A stretch of 64,000 nucleotides of DNA from a bacterium (GCA_016721565.1 JADKHW010000001.1:496001-560000); one strand, 5' to 3'; positions 10,165 to 20,057 are shown, numbered from the stretch's first letter. Program-made: numbers and translations. Notes: generated by a model from the sequence alone, not told the origin.

Positions 10165-12985
10165 GATTGACCAGACAGACTGGCTTGCTCCGCTCGGACT
10201 GAGTCGGTTTGTCGCGATTGACCTCGAGACCACAGGGCTAACGCCCGCCAACGATGAGATCATCGAAATTGGTGCGGTGCTTTTTGAACACGGTGTATTG
10301 ACGGATGTCTATCAAGCTTTCGTCAACCCCGGACGTCCGCTTCCCTATATTATCACATCACTCACGGGGATAACCGACCGTGACTTGACTGGTGCACCGA
10401 AGTTTTCAGATGTAAGTGACGCGCTGCTCGAATTCATCGGCGACTTACCAATCGTCGGTCAGAACACATCCTTTGATTTGGGTTTCCTCGTTGCCGGTGG
10501 CGGTGTTAGTTATCGCTTTCCAGGCAAGACGGTACTGGATACCGCGGAACTTGCGCGCATTTTTTGGGCCGAGCTTCCGCGGTTTTCTTTAGGCAGTCTT
10601 TGCTCGACGTTTGGAGTCAAACTCGAATCTGCGCATCGTGCCAGTGACGATGCGCAAGCAACGGGCGAAATTCTGGTGGAAATGGTACGTCGATTGCCCC
10701 ATCGAGTATGGAGTGATCTGACTGCCGAAATAGCCACTGTCACAGGTCAAGGTCACCATCGATCTGAGGTGTTCTTTGACAGATTGAAACAAGTCAGCCT
10801 CGACATCGCTCCACCACAGCGCGCAGTTGTTGATGATGAAGTATCGCCTCTTGAAAGTATATCAAAAAACGAACTTGACAGTGGCGGCGCCTTTGAAAAG
10901 AAATTGCCGCATTTCTTGCCACGCGAACAGCAGATTCGGATGGCAGATCATGTCGCAACAGCTTTTGATCAACAGCAGATCTTGTTACTCGAGGCTCCAA
11001 CAGGCACCGGCAAGTCAATTGGCTATCTTGTTCCAGCACTTGAATGGGCGCTAAATGGCAATGAAGGGAGCGACCGCCAAGCCATCATCTCATCTCATAC
11101 ACGCTCCCTTCAAGAGCAATTGATGTACAAGGATATTCGCGACATCAGTATTTCAATGGGTGCGCGTGTTCCCGCAGCAGTTCTGAAAGGCCGCGACAAC
11201 TATCTGTGCAAACGCAGATTTCGCACGGCGCTGCGTGATATCGATGGCAGATTGTCCGATGGAGATCGGCACAAGCTGTTGCCGCTATTGCGTTGGTCAC
11301 ATCTGACGGCGCGGGGTGATATCGGGGAAATCGGCGGCTTTAGATCTGAACATGAACCTCTATTGTGGTCAATGGTTTGCTCCGACGGCGCGAGCTGTTC
11401 AGGAGCCATGTGCGGAGCGAATCGGGGTGACTTCTATCGTCAAGCGCTCGATGAAGCAAAGAAATCTAAAGTCCTATTGATCAATCATGCGCTTCTCGCT
11501 ACGGACTTCATACGTTTTCTGGGTGGAGAAGGAGCCGAGCGCAGACTGGTCATAGATGAAGCGCACCAATTCGAGCGCGCTGTCGTATCGGCCTACACGG
11601 CCGTATTCAGTCTCAAAGTAACACGCAATGTGCTCTCGCGGTTGGCAGATGAACGATCATCACGCGGACTCCTAACAAGGTTGGCCAAAGACATCAAGGA
11701 CAACGATGCAACTGACGAGTTGATTGCTCTCGATGTATTAGCAAAATCGCTTTTTCAGCGCAGCCGCTTGTCTTTTCAGGAAGCCGCCGGATTCCCTTCA
11801 CAATCGCAGGCTGAGGAAACGCGCCAACGACTTAAACCCCAATCAGCGGATCAGGAACTCATCGAAAGCGCGTTAAGCCCGCTACTGGATGAGTTTGAAG
11901 AACTCGGCGACCGCCTCGACAAATTAAATCAAGTCCTCTCGCGCGAAGAAGAACTGCCGCGCGATGTCAAAGAGCGCGTGCTTGAGTTACGTTCAGTTTC
12001 TGCGGCCCTCGCTGACTTAATTGAATCCGGGAAGCTTACAATTGGATGCAGTGACGCAAATTTTGTGTATTGGGTTGAGGCCTCACAACGAAGAACAAAT
12101 CCAACTTTGGCGCTCTACGCCGCGCCGATTTCAGTTGCCGAGCCTCTCGCCAAAGCGTTATGGTTAAATTCGAACGGCGCGGTACTGACTTCAGCAACGC
12201 TCGCCCACCACGGAGACTACACGGTTCTTGAAAATGCGTTGGGCATCAGATCGACTGATAAGATCGATGTTGTTAAGATCGTACTTGATTCACCCTTTGC
12301 TCTTCCTCGACAAATGCGGCTACTCTGCCCTGCGTATCTGCCGGAAGCGAAGCAAGTCACACGACATCTGGACGGTGTTGCAGAGTTTCTTTCCGGCTTA
12401 ATGGCGAATGTGAACCGCTCCACTCTTGTGCTCTGCACGTCGCACGCAAGTTCAGGCGAGTTAGTCAAGAAACTTTCGCCTGTCGCACGCAAACGTGGTC
12501 GACAGCTCTTTCAGCAAAAGGGCGGACGCGACACACATGAAGTGCTCAGAGCTTTTCGCGAAGCGTCCGGCGGAATGCTGATAGGTTCATCGACATTATG
12601 GGAAGGTATTGACTTGGTTGGCGACACGCTCGAAATACTTGTAGTCGTCAAACTTCCGTTTGATGTTCCGACCGAGCCTTGGCACGAAGCGCGCGGCGAA
12701 TTGGCTCTCGCGCAAAAGCAAGATCCATTCTATTCGCTGAGCATTCCTTCATGCGCAACAAGATTACGGCAGGGTCTCGGCAGACTGATCCGTCATCCAG
12801 AGGATCGCGGCATCGCAATTATTGCCGACACGCGGCTAACTGCGACTCGTTACGGCAAATTACTTCAGCAGTCGCTGCCTGTGCCCGTAGAGTCCGTTAC
12901 GGCCCGGGTTTACATCATATCGCCCTCAAGACACCCAACGGACAGGTTTTGCTGGATGACTTTGCAGCCAAAGGCGCACGACTGA
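10106..12985 (+). CDS. dinG: DnaQ-type exonuclease fused to DinG-like ATP-dependent helicase
   Basis: N-terminal DEDD 3'-5' exonuclease domain (about 30-200): ExoI motif AIDLETTGL with D39 and E41, and HRASDDAQAT as the third motif. It is followed by an XPD/DinG-family helicase: Walker A APTGTGKS at about 296-303, DEAH box near 484, and Cys residues placed for an FeS cluster (NYLCKRR, CSDGASCSGAMC). C-terminal helicase motifs include GSSTLWEGIDLVGD and QGLGRLIRHPEDRG. Such fusions act in DNA repair. The recognisable protein ends near 12888. The last roughly 30 residues up to the stop at 12985 are an out-of-frame read of the adjoining epimerase gene, so the true end is lost. The ATG at 10106 lies inside gcvPB; no better start is seen. 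Confidence 0.9.
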   Translation: MKQAQHVTSTFATSTTPTREIDQTDWLAPLGLSRFVAIDLETTGLTPANDEIIEIGAVLFEHGVLTDVYQAFVNPGRPLPYIITSLTGITDRDLTGAPKFSDVSDALLEFIGDLPIVGQNTSFDLGFLVAGGGVSYRFPGKTVLDTAELARIFWAELPRFSLGSLCSTFGVKLESAHRASDDAQATGEILVEMVRRLPHRVWSDLTAEIATVTGQGHHRSEVFFDRLKQVSLDIAPPQRAVVDDEVSPLESISKNELDSGGAFEKKLPHFLPREQQIRMADHVATAFDQQQILLLEAPTGTGKSIGYLVPALEWALNGNEGSDRQAIISSHTRSLQEQLMYKDIRDISISMGARVPAAVLKGRDNYLCKRRFRTALRDIDGRLSDGDRHKLLPLLRWSHLTARGDIGEIGGFRSEHEPLLWSMVCSDGASCSGAMCGANRGDFYRQALDEAKKSKVLLINHALLATDFIRFLGGEGAERRLVIDEAHQFERAVVSAYTAVFSLKVTRNVLSRLADERSSRGLLTRLAKDIKDNDATDELIALDVLAKSLFQRSRLSFQEAAGFPSQSQAEETRQRLKPQSADQELIESALSPLLDEFEELGDRLDKLNQVLSREEELPRDVKERVLELRSVSAALADLIESGKLTIGCSDANFVYWVEASQRRTNPTLALYAAPISVAEPLAKALWLNSNGAVLTSATLAHHGDYTVLENALGIRSTDKIDVVKIVLDSPFALPRQMRLLCPAYLPEAKQVTRHLDGVAEFLSGLMANVNRSTLVLCTSHASSGELVKKLSPVARKRGRQLFQQKGGRDTHEVLRAFREASGGMLIGSSTLWEGIDLVGDTLEILVVVKLPFDVPTEPWHEARGELALAQKQDPFYSLSIPSCATRLRQGLGRLIRHPEDRGIAIIADTRLTATRYGKLLQQSLPVPVESVTARVYIISPSRHPTDRFCWMTLQPKAHD

Positions 12986-13089
12986 TCAACACATCGCTTC
13001 GCCCCGGCGCGGAGGATACGATGGTTGGGTTTGTACACCCTGCTACATTGGGCGGAGTTTTGGTTGAAGTGGTGGAACATCCTAAGTAG
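12892..13089 (+). pseudogene. mce: Methylmalonyl-CoA epimerase, C-terminal fragment
   Basis: In the frame ending at the TAG at 13087-13089, about 65 residues match the C-terminal half of methylmalonyl-CoA epimerase: YGPGLHHIALKT, AAKGARLIN, RPGAEDTMVGFVHP and GGVLVEVVE, including the HHIA metal-ligand His. Roughly the first 70 residues are absent: upstream of 12892 the DNA encodes the end of DinG in another frame. There is no start codon or ribosome-binding site for this piece. Either a deletion has fused dinG to mce, or about 200 bases or more were lost in assembly. An intact epimerase would indicate propionyl/methylmalonyl-CoA metabolism. Confidence 0.75.
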
Positions 13090-13094
13090 TAGAG

Positions 13095-14933
13095 TTGCCT
13101 GCTGTGACACCGGAGTTTAACGACAAATTAGCCAATCTGCCCAAGGATCCCGGTGTCTACATTTTTCGGGATGTCAAAGGCAAGGTCATATATATTGGCA
13201 AAGCGAAAGCCTTGCGCAATCGCGTGCGACAGTACTTTCAGAAGACTTCCGATGGCCGTCCGCAATTTGAAATCCTCGTCGCAAAGATTGAAGACCTTGA
13301 AGTCATCACGACTAAGACAGAGTACGAGGCACTGATCCTTGAAAGCAATCTCATCCGCCAGCATAAGCCGCGTTATAACGTCATGCTCAAGGATGACAAG
13401 TCGCAGCCCTATTTGCAGATTGCCAATGAACAATTCCCGCGAATCTTTCTGACACGTCGGCCCCTTCAGGACGGATCAAAGTACTACGGCCCGTATGGCG
13501 ATCTGCGTTATTTGAAAGGTCTCCTGCACGTTCTCCGTGGCATGCTTCAGATTCGAACTTGCAACTTGCCGTTGACAGAAGAGTCTGTCAACAAAGGCAA
13601 GTTCAAATCTTGTCTCGAATTTCATTTGGGCCGCTGCAATGCTCCTTGTATTGGTAACGAATCACGAGGCGAATATGCCAAACGTGTGCGTGATTTTACT
13701 GCTGTCATCAAAGGTCGCGGTACCGACATCATCACTCATTTGCGTGATGACATGGAAAGCGCCTCAGACGCTCAGCGCTTCGAGCGAGCGGCACAATTGC
13801 GCGACTGGCTGGCTTCAATTGAAAACCTGACGCGCCGTCAAACAATCATCTCACCTGAGCCAGTCGAACGCGACATCATCGGTTTGGCGGTGCAGGATGA
13901 AGACGGCTGTCTCGTGGTAATGCAGGTACGAAATGGCCGGTTGCTTGGGCGAGATGAATACGCGCTCAAACTGCCCAAAGACACGCCGCTCAATGAAGTC
14001 CTGACCCAAGCATTACAACTCTACTACTCGCAATCCGGAGTTCCAGATGAGTTGATTTTGCCCTATGAGCCGATAGACTCCGAACCGCTCTACCACTGGC
14101 TGCGCGACAAGGCTGAGAATAAACTCTCAATTAAGGTTCCCGAGCGCGGTGAAAAAGTGCAAATGGTAGATCTCGCCCAACGCAACGCGGACCTTCAATT
14201 GCAAGAGATTCTTCGCTCGGCTTCACAGCGAGAGCGCATTCCGGCAAGTCTAACCGAACTAAAGGCCAAACTCGGCCTTAAAGACATCCCGCGCGAAATA
14301 GTCGCCTTTGACATCTCAACTTTGATGGGCGAGAACAAAGTTGCGGGCATGGTTGTATTCAAAATGGGCCGCCCGGCGCGTAACGACTATCGCCGCTTCA
14401 AGATCAAGACGGTCGAAGGTCAGGACGATTTTGCCTCGATGCATGAAGCAGTGTCGCGACGCTTCGCTCGAGTCGTTCGCGAGCAGCAGCCCATGCCTGA
14501 CCTCATTCTAATTGACGGCGGCAAAGGACAGCTTGCCGCTGCCGTGGATGCATTGCATTCAGTGGGCCTGCGCGAATATCAAATAATCGGGCTTGCAAAG
14601 AAGCTCGAAGAAGTCTATCGTCCTGGTGAATCCGAGCCACACAATTTGCCCAAAACCTCTTCAGCACTGAAACTTCTGCAGCAGGTTCGAGACGAAGTTC
14701 ATCGCTATTCAATCACATACCATCGCCAACTCCGCCAAAAGGAGTCGATGGCTTCTGAGCTGCAAGATATTCCCGGCGTAGGTCCTGCACGCAGAAAGCT
14801 CCTGCTCACGCATTTCCGTAGCTTCCAGCAACTCGGTGAAGCCACACGCGATGAGCTGATTGCAATTAAGGGTGTAAGCCCAAGCCTTGCTGATCGTGTA
14901 ATTTTATTCTTTAAAATGCGCAAATCAAGCTAA
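13095..14933 (+). CDS. uvrC: Excinuclease ABC subunit C
   Basis: 612 residues, normal length. UvrC makes both incisions around a lesion in nucleotide excision repair. Domains: GIY-YIG nuclease (about 10-95; PGVYIFRDVKGKVIYIGKAK), UVR motif that binds UvrB (about 205-240; DAQRFERAAQLRDWL), RNase H-like second nuclease domain (VAFDISTLMGENKVAGMVVF, LILIDGGKGQL) and C-terminal helix-hairpin-helix (LQDIPGVGPARRKLLL). Start is a TTG at 13095 or the GTG at 13104. It follows the mce fragment by 5 bases. uvrA and uvrB are not in the window. Confidence 0.96.
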   Translation: MPAVTPEFNDKLANLPKDPGVYIFRDVKGKVIYIGKAKALRNRVRQYFQKTSDGRPQFEILVAKIEDLEVITTKTEYEALILESNLIRQHKPRYNVMLKDDKSQPYLQIANEQFPRIFLTRRPLQDGSKYYGPYGDLRYLKGLLHVLRGMLQIRTCNLPLTEESVNKGKFKSCLEFHLGRCNAPCIGNESRGEYAKRVRDFTAVIKGRGTDIITHLRDDMESASDAQRFERAAQLRDWLASIENLTRRQTIISPEPVERDIIGLAVQDEDGCLVVMQVRNGRLLGRDEYALKLPKDTPLNEVLTQALQLYYSQSGVPDELILPYEPIDSEPLYHWLRDKAENKLSIKVPERGEKVQMVDLAQRNADLQLQEILRSASQRERIPASLTELKAKLGLKDIPREIVAFDISTLMGENKVAGMVVFKMGRPARNDYRRFKIKTVEGQDDFASMHEAVSRRFARVVREQQPMPDLILIDGGKGQLAAAVDALHSVGLREYQIIGLAKKLEEVYRPGESEPHNLPKTSSALKLLQQVRDEVHRYSITYHRQLRQKESMASELQDIPGVGPARRKLLLTHFRSFQQLGEATRDELIAIKGVSPSLADRVILFFKMRKSS

Positions 14934-14938
14934 TTCAT

Positions 14939-17161
14939 ATGAGCAACGCCTATCCACCTGTCACATTAGAAACCGCGCTATCGCACGGATTATCAAGCGA
15001 AGAGTACGACCAAATTCAAAATATTCTCAGGCGCGTACCGACATTTGTTGAACTCGGCATCTTTTCCGCCATGTGGTCTGAGCACTGTTCATACAAGAAT
15101 TCCATTCTCGAACTGAAACGCTTGCCTAAGAAGGGTGAGCGCGTATTGGTTGAAGCAGGTGACGAGAACGCCGGACTAATCGACATCGGCGACGGCTTGG
15201 CCGTGTGTTTCAAAATCGAAAGCCATAACCACCCATCAGCTATAGAGCCGTTCCAAGGCGCCGCAACAGGTGTCGGTGGAATATTGCGCGACATTTTCTC
15301 GATGGGCGCGCGCCCTATCGCGGCGTTGAACTCGTTGCGATTTGGTGATCCATCACATCCTCGAACCGCGATGCTGCTTGACGGGGTTGTAAAAGGCATA
15401 AGTCACTACGGCAATTGTTTTGGTGTTCCGACCGTAGCAGGCGAGATCTATTTTGACCCGTCCTACAATGAGAATCCGCTAGTTAACGCGATGGCTGTCG
15501 GCGTGGTCGAGGTGAACAAAATTATTAAAGGCGCGGCGCACGGGTTGGGAAATCCGATCTTTGTCGTCGGATCAGCCACGGGCCGCGACGGAATCCACGG
15601 TGCTTCATTCGCATCAGAAGACCTATCCGAATCTTCAAAAGAGAAGCGACCTTCTGTTCAAATCGCGGATCCGTTCAAAGAAAAACTCCTTCTTGAAGCC
15701 ACATTGGAGCTTGCCGGAACAGATGCACTGGTCGGCATTCAAGACATGGGTGCTGCTGGAATCTGCTGTTCTTGCAGTGAAACTCCCGCCCGCGCAGACA
15801 CTGGAATCCATCTCGATGTGAACAAAGTCTCGCGCCGAGAAAAAGGCATGAATGCCTATGAAATTTGTCTTTCCGAATCACAAGAGCGCATGCTTGTCAT
15901 TCTAAAGAAGGGGCAAGAGCACAAGGCCCGCGACATCTTTAGCAAATGGGATCTGCACGCCGACGAAGTCGGGTACGTCACGGAAGATAAACTGTTCACA
16001 ATTGAAGAAGACGGCGAAACTGTCGGTGTGATTCCTGCTGCGAACTTGGTCCTCGGCGGCGGGGCGCCTCGTTACAAAAGAGAGTTTGAGCGGCCCAACT
16101 CGCTGGATCCGTTACTGAGTTTTGATCCAACACATTTGCCGGATCCCAACGATTGGAATGACGTCCTGCTCGCGATACTCGGAGCTCCGAATATTTGCAG
16201 TCGTAAGCTTGTCTTCGAGCAATACGATCACACTATAGGTGCGGCAACCGCACAGGGCGGAGGAAGGACGGACGCCGGAATTGTGCGCGTACCTGGCACA
16301 AACAAGGGTCTTTCATTGTCGGTAGACTGCAATTCTCGCTACGTATCTGTTGATCCTAAGCGCGGCACCGCTCTCGCGGTATTTGAAGGTGCGCGCAATG
16401 TTGCATGTACCGGTGCAGTTCCGGTTGGAATCACGAACTGCTTGAACTTTGCAAACCCCAACAAGCCGCAAAACTATTACTTCTTCCACGAAGCGATCAC
16501 GGGCATGTCGGACGCTTGTGTTGCCTTAGGTATTCCGGTCACCGGCGGTAATGTCTCGTTCTACAACGAATCACCGAGCGGCCCGGTTCGCCCTACACCT
16601 GTTATTGGCATGGTCGGTGTCCTCGATGATATCGACAAACACATCGGCATTGCGTTTAGAGAAGAGGGCGATTTCATCGCACTATTAGGCGACATCGGAC
16701 CCGATCTTGGTTGTAGTGAATTTCTTGCCACTGTTCACGGCGTTATCGCAGGACCGCCGCCGCGCCTTGATATCGAGCAGAACATACAGCTCATCAAACT
16801 GCTTCCAGAACTTGCCCAAAACGATGTTCTCGTTTCCGCCCATGATATTTCTGAGGTGGACTCGCAGTAACCGTCGCGGAGTCTTGCATGGCCGGTGGCA
16901 TCGGGTGCTTACTGACTTTCCCCATGGAAAGAGCGCGTCGTCGACACCCTCTTTGCTGAGACGTCCGGCTGCGCAATTGTCAGCGTCACGCACGAAAAGT
17001 GGCCGCAGCTAAAAGATATGTGCCTTGCAAACAGTATCTCTTTGCAAATGCTTGGCAGGGTAGGGGGCGAGTTGATCGTCATCAACGACTGGATCACTCT
17101 GCCGTTGGAATCAGCAACAGAAGTTTACGATTCAGCTTTAGCCAACCATCTCGGTCGTTGA
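14939..17161 (+). CDS. purL: Phosphoribosylformylglycinamidine synthase PurL, carrying two frameshifts
   Basis: ATP-dependent amidation of FGAR in purine synthesis; the small-type PurL works with PurS and PurQ. The open frame stops at 16870 after SAHDIS. Adding one G in the run at 16855-16856 restores EGGLAVTVAESCMAGGIG. Removing one A at 16928-16930 then continues ERVVDTLFAETSGCAIVSV to a TGA at 17161. The corrected length is 740 residues, exactly that expected. Conserved parts include the N-terminal MWSEHCSYK and FKIESHNHPS, and later GGGRTDAGIVRV. Two compensating homopolymer errors in an essential gene suggest sequencing error rather than a pseudogene. Confidence 0.93.
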
Positions 17162-17220
17162 TACCCTATCTTTCAGTTCAAAGTTAAAATAATCAACTGT
17201 TTAGATTGATCGATTTGGAA

Positions 17221-17249
17221 TTGCATGTTGGGTCTAATTTGATTACATT
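17221..17249 (+). promoter_or_regulatory. Putative promoter for tRNA-Arg transcript (TTGCAT - 17 bp - TACATT)
   Basis: TTGCAT at 17221-17226 and TACATT at 17244-17249, spaced by 17 bases, lie in the AT-rich gap between purL and the tRNA-Arg gene that starts at 17291. The spacing is ideal for a sigma-70 type promoter and each hexamer matches four or five of six consensus bases. Sequence inspection only. Confidence 0.35.
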
Positions 17250-17290
17250 AGCAGGTTAAAGCAGGTTGGGCTACCTGACCGTCGGAAACT

Positions 17291-17362
17291 ACCCCCGTAG
17301 CTCAGTGGATAGAGCACCGGCCTCCGGAGCCGGGAGCATGGGTTCGAGTCCCGTCGGGGGTG
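17291..17362 (+). tRNA. tRNA-Arg (anticodon CCG)
   Basis: Folds as a full cloverleaf: acceptor stem ACCCCCG/CGGGGGT, D stem GCTC/GAGC, anticodon stem CCGGC/GCCGG with loop CTCCGGA giving anticodon CCG, and T arm ATGGG-TTCGAGT-CCCGT. Discriminator base G; the 3' CCA is not encoded. It decodes the Arg codon CGG. A membrane-protein gene starts 14 bases after it, so both may share a transcript. Confidence 0.93.
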
Positions 17363-17375
17363 CAAGCACAATAAT

Positions 17376-17705
17376 ATGTCCGAAGAATTCCAGACGCCAT
17401 TATTTAGCGAGCAATATGACATTAGCGAGGACGAAAAGCTTCTCGCCGTGCTTGCTTATGTCCCGGTTGTTTGCTTTGTGCCTTTTTTCAAGCGCGAAGA
17501 GTCCGCCTTTGTGCACGGCCACGTTCGGCTGGGCATGGCTCTCTTTTTTATTGAAGTTGTAGCACTCTTATTACGGTTCCGATTCATTTGGGATCTCGTT
17601 CTGTTCTTCTGTATCGTCCTCGCGGCTTTGGGCATAATGAATGTGTTCAAGGGCCGCGGTTTCTTCGTTCCATTTTTGTCCGATCTCTTCAGCCGTAAAT
17701 TCTAA
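17376..17705 (+). CDS. Small integral membrane protein, DUF4870-like
   Basis: 109 residues. A polar N-terminus (SEEFQTPLFSEQYDISEDEK) is followed by LLAVLAYVPVVCFVPFF, then HGHVRLGMALFFIEVVALLL and a third segment WDLVLFFCIVLAALGIMNVF. This arrangement (about three membrane helices with a conserved HxxxGM-like segment between them) resembles the DUF4870/Tic20-like small membrane proteins, whose function is not established. It lies between tRNA-Arg and the palmitoyltransferase-like gene, 23 bases upstream of the latter. Confidence 0.65.
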   Translation: MSEEFQTPLFSEQYDISEDEKLLAVLAYVPVVCFVPFFKREESAFVHGHVRLGMALFFIEVVALLLRFRFIWDLVLFFCIVLAALGIMNVFKGRGFFVPFLSDLFSRKF

Positions 17706-17728
17706 CCCGCGCGGCCTAATCTGCGCGT

Positions 17729-19024
17729 TTGCAACAGTCCTGGAGTCCAAGCTTGAGAATAGCCGAGAAAGTCGCCCAGTTTCACACCGCCCGCGATGTA
17801 ATGTCCGCAGGAATTTATCCATATTTCCGGGCGATAGAAACGGATCAAGATGCCGTTGTCAAGATTAACGGCCGCGATATCCTCATGCTCGGTTCAAACA
17901 ACTATCTGGGACTGACTAACCACCCCAAGGTCAAAGAAGCAGCCCGAAAAGCCGTTGATGATTTTGGAGCGGGTTGCGCTGGATCTCGTTTCCTGAATGG
18001 CACACTGAGCATTCACAAAGAGTGCGAAGAAAAACTCGCTGAGTTCTTGCGCAAAGACGCAGTGCTCTTGTTCACGACCGGCTATCAGGCAAACCTTGGC
18101 GGCATTGCGACTTTGGTTTCGCGCAATACTTGGATTATCGCCGACGCGTTGTCGCATGCAAGTATTATTGATGCCACACGCCTATCTTTTGGCCGCGTCG
18201 CCAAGTTCCGCCACAACGACATGGTCGATCTTGAGCGATTACTTAAGGCGCACCAAGGCAAAGAGATGATAGTCATTACCGAAGGCGTTTTCTCAATGGA
18301 AGGCGATACCGTGGATCTGCCCTCGGTGGTGAAACTATGTCAAAAGTACAATGCGGATCTAATTCTTGATGACGCGCACGGTGTGGGAGTATTCGGCCCG
18401 CATGGTGAAGGCACAGCAGAGCATTTTGGTTTGACAGGTGAAACCGATGTCATCATTGGCACGTTCTCCAAATCTCTTGCAGCTATAGGCGGATTTGTTG
18501 CAGCTTCCGAAGATATTGTTCATTTCTTGCGCCATCACGCTCGTGCCATGATCTTCTCGGCCAGCCCACCACCAGCAACAGTGGGTGCAGTGATTGCGGC
18601 GCTTAAGATTATCAAAGACGAGCCAGAGCGCCGCGAACTGCTTTGGAGCAACGCAAATTACTTGCGTGAGGGTCTGCAAAACCTTGGACTTGACACTGGC
18701 CACAGCAACACTCCTATTATTCCTGTCGTAGTAGGAGATGCAGTCAACACGTTCCAAGTTTGCAAGATGATGCAGGACGAAGGTATCTTCATTAATCCAG
18801 TCGTCCCACCGGCAGTGCAACCCGGCCAAAGTTTGATTCGGTTCTCTGTGATGTCCACTCATACCCACGCTCAGCTTGATTTTGCGTTGGACAAGATTTC
18901 CAAGATTTCCAAGATAATTCCCTTCCGTGCGGAGGCTCACCATTCCGATTCGCATTCAAACGGTCTCGGATCAGAAGACGCTGACCCGTTTTCTGCTGTT
19001 CCCCTGGCAAGTTCAGGGCGCTGA
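17729..19024 (+). CDS. PLP-dependent alpha-oxoamine synthase, serine palmitoyltransferase-like
   Basis: 431 residues. Enzymes of this family condense an amino acid with an acyl-CoA (serine palmitoyltransferase, 2-amino-3-ketobutyrate CoA ligase, 8-amino-7-oxononanoate synthase). Visible: substrate-domain SNNYLGLTNHP, ADALSHASIID, cofactor-aspartate region LDDAHGVGVFG and the PLP lysine in GTFSKSLAAIGG. FRHNDMVDLERLL and GEGTAEHFGL lean toward serine palmitoyltransferase or KBL. The downstream GNAT acyltransferase, whose start overlaps this frame by 98 bases, favours a lipid role. The last 30 residues after KISKISKIIPF look unlike the family and lie in the overlap, so the real stop may be earlier. 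GTG or other starts near 17750 are possible. Confidence 0.82.
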   Translation: MQQSWSPSLRIAEKVAQFHTARDVMSAGIYPYFRAIETDQDAVVKINGRDILMLGSNNYLGLTNHPKVKEAARKAVDDFGAGCAGSRFLNGTLSIHKECEEKLAEFLRKDAVLLFTTGYQANLGGIATLVSRNTWIIADALSHASIIDATRLSFGRVAKFRHNDMVDLERLLKAHQGKEMIVITEGVFSMEGDTVDLPSVVKLCQKYNADLILDDAHGVGVFGPHGEGTAEHFGLTGETDVIIGTFSKSLAAIGGFVAASEDIVHFLRHHARAMIFSASPPPATVGAVIAALKIIKDEPERRELLWSNANYLREGLQNLGLDTGHSNTPIIPVVVGDAVNTFQVCKMMQDEGIFINPVVPPAVQPGQSLIRFSVMSTHTHAQLDFALDKISKISKIIPFRAEAHHSDSHSNGLGSEDADPFSAVPLASSGR

Positions 19025-20057
19025 TCCAAACTGGGTGCCGCCGCTGTTGTTTGATCAGCGGAATTTGTTTTCACCCAAACATCCTTTTCATAATCACGCG
19101 AACGTCAAGCATTACATCGCCTTAGATGAAAATGGCGACGTTCGCGGTCGCATTAGTGCCATTGTTAACCATGCACACAACGAGTTTTGGAAGGATAAGG
19201 TCGGCTTTTTTGGCTTTTTTGAATGCGTGGATGACCGCGCGGTTGCGACAGCCTTGCTGAATGCTGCTGAGCAATATTTGAAAGATCAGGGCCTCGACAC
19301 AATGCGGGGCCCAATGAATTTTTCGACCAACGAAGAGTGCGGTTTGCTTATAGACGGATTTGACACTCCACCTGCTGTTATGATGACGCACAATCCACCT
19401 TACTATGCAGCGTTGCTCGAAAATGCGGGCTTGGCGAAAGCAAAGGATCTTTTAGCATATCAGATGTTTGAAGGCCAATTGACGGATCGCATTCGCTCTA
19501 TTGGCCGCAAGATTGAAGAGCGCATGGAAATTCGTTTCCGCCTGTTCAACCAAAAAGATTTCAAAGGCGAAGTTGAGCGATTCAAGACCATATACAATTC
19601 CGCATGGGAAGAGAATTGGGGTTTTGTGCCGATGACCGACAAAGAGATCGACGTCATGGCAGATAGTTTGAAAATGGTTCTAGATCCGAGATTAATCCAA
19701 TTTGCTGAAACCATAGACGGCACGGCGGTTGGCTTCATTCTCGGTTTACCTGACTTGAATGTCATTTTCAAGAAGCTTAACGGCAAGCTATTCCCGTTCG
19801 GCATTATTCGCTTGCTACTGAATAAGCACAAAGTCGGACGCGCACGCATTCTCGCAATGGGTGTTCTGCCGCAATACCGCAAGAAAGGCATCGATGCAGT
19901 TTTATATTTGCGTGCATACGAGGCAGGCACAGCTGTTGGGTATGGGTGGGGTGAGTTTTCTTGGGTGCTCGAAGACAATGAAATGATGACTAGCGCTGCC
20001 GAAGGCATGGGTGCCAAAGCGTATAAGACTTGGCGCATCTACGACAAGAGGATATAA
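18927..20057 (+). CDS. GNAT-like N-acyltransferase, possible ceramide-type acyltransferase
   Basis: 376 residues from a GTG. N-terminal region has RFLLFPWQVQGADPNWVPPLL, then a long central part (FFGFFECVDD, RGPMNFSTNEECGLL). A C-terminal GNAT core follows, with the acetyl/acyl-CoA binding segment ILAMGVLPQYRKKGID. This family is widespread in environmental bacteria and its role is mostly unknown. Bacterial ceramide synthesis uses a GNAT-fold acyltransferase next to serine palmitoyltransferase in some species, and here the gene overlaps an SPT-like gene by 98 bases. An N-acyl transfer onto a sphingoid base is therefore a reasonable but unproven idea. comM follows after 4 bases. Confidence 0.65.
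   Translation: MRRLTIPIRIQTVSDQKTLTRFLLFPWQVQGADPNWVPPLLFDQRNLFSPKHPFHNHANVKHYIALDENGDVRGRISAIVNHAHNEFWKDKVGFFGFFECVDDRAVATALLNAAEQYLKDQGLDTMRGPMNFSTNEECGLLIDGFDTPPAVMMTHNPPYYAALLENAGLAKAKDLLAYQMFEGQLTDRIRSIGRKIEERMEIRFRLFNQKDFKGEVERFKTIYNSAWEENWGFVPMTDKEIDVMADSLKMVLDPRLIQFAETIDGTAVGFILGLPDLNVIFKKLNGKLFPFGIIRLLLNKHKVGRARILAMGVLPQYRKKGIDAVLYLRAYEAGTAVGYGWGEFSWVLEDNEMMTSAAEGMGAKAYKTWRIYDKRI

Noticed and set aside
18880..18930. Tandem AAGATTTCC units near the end of the palmitoyltransferase-like gene as a regulatory repeat
   Set aside because: Only two and a half copies within coding sequence, encoding ISKISKI; more likely local slippage than a functional array.
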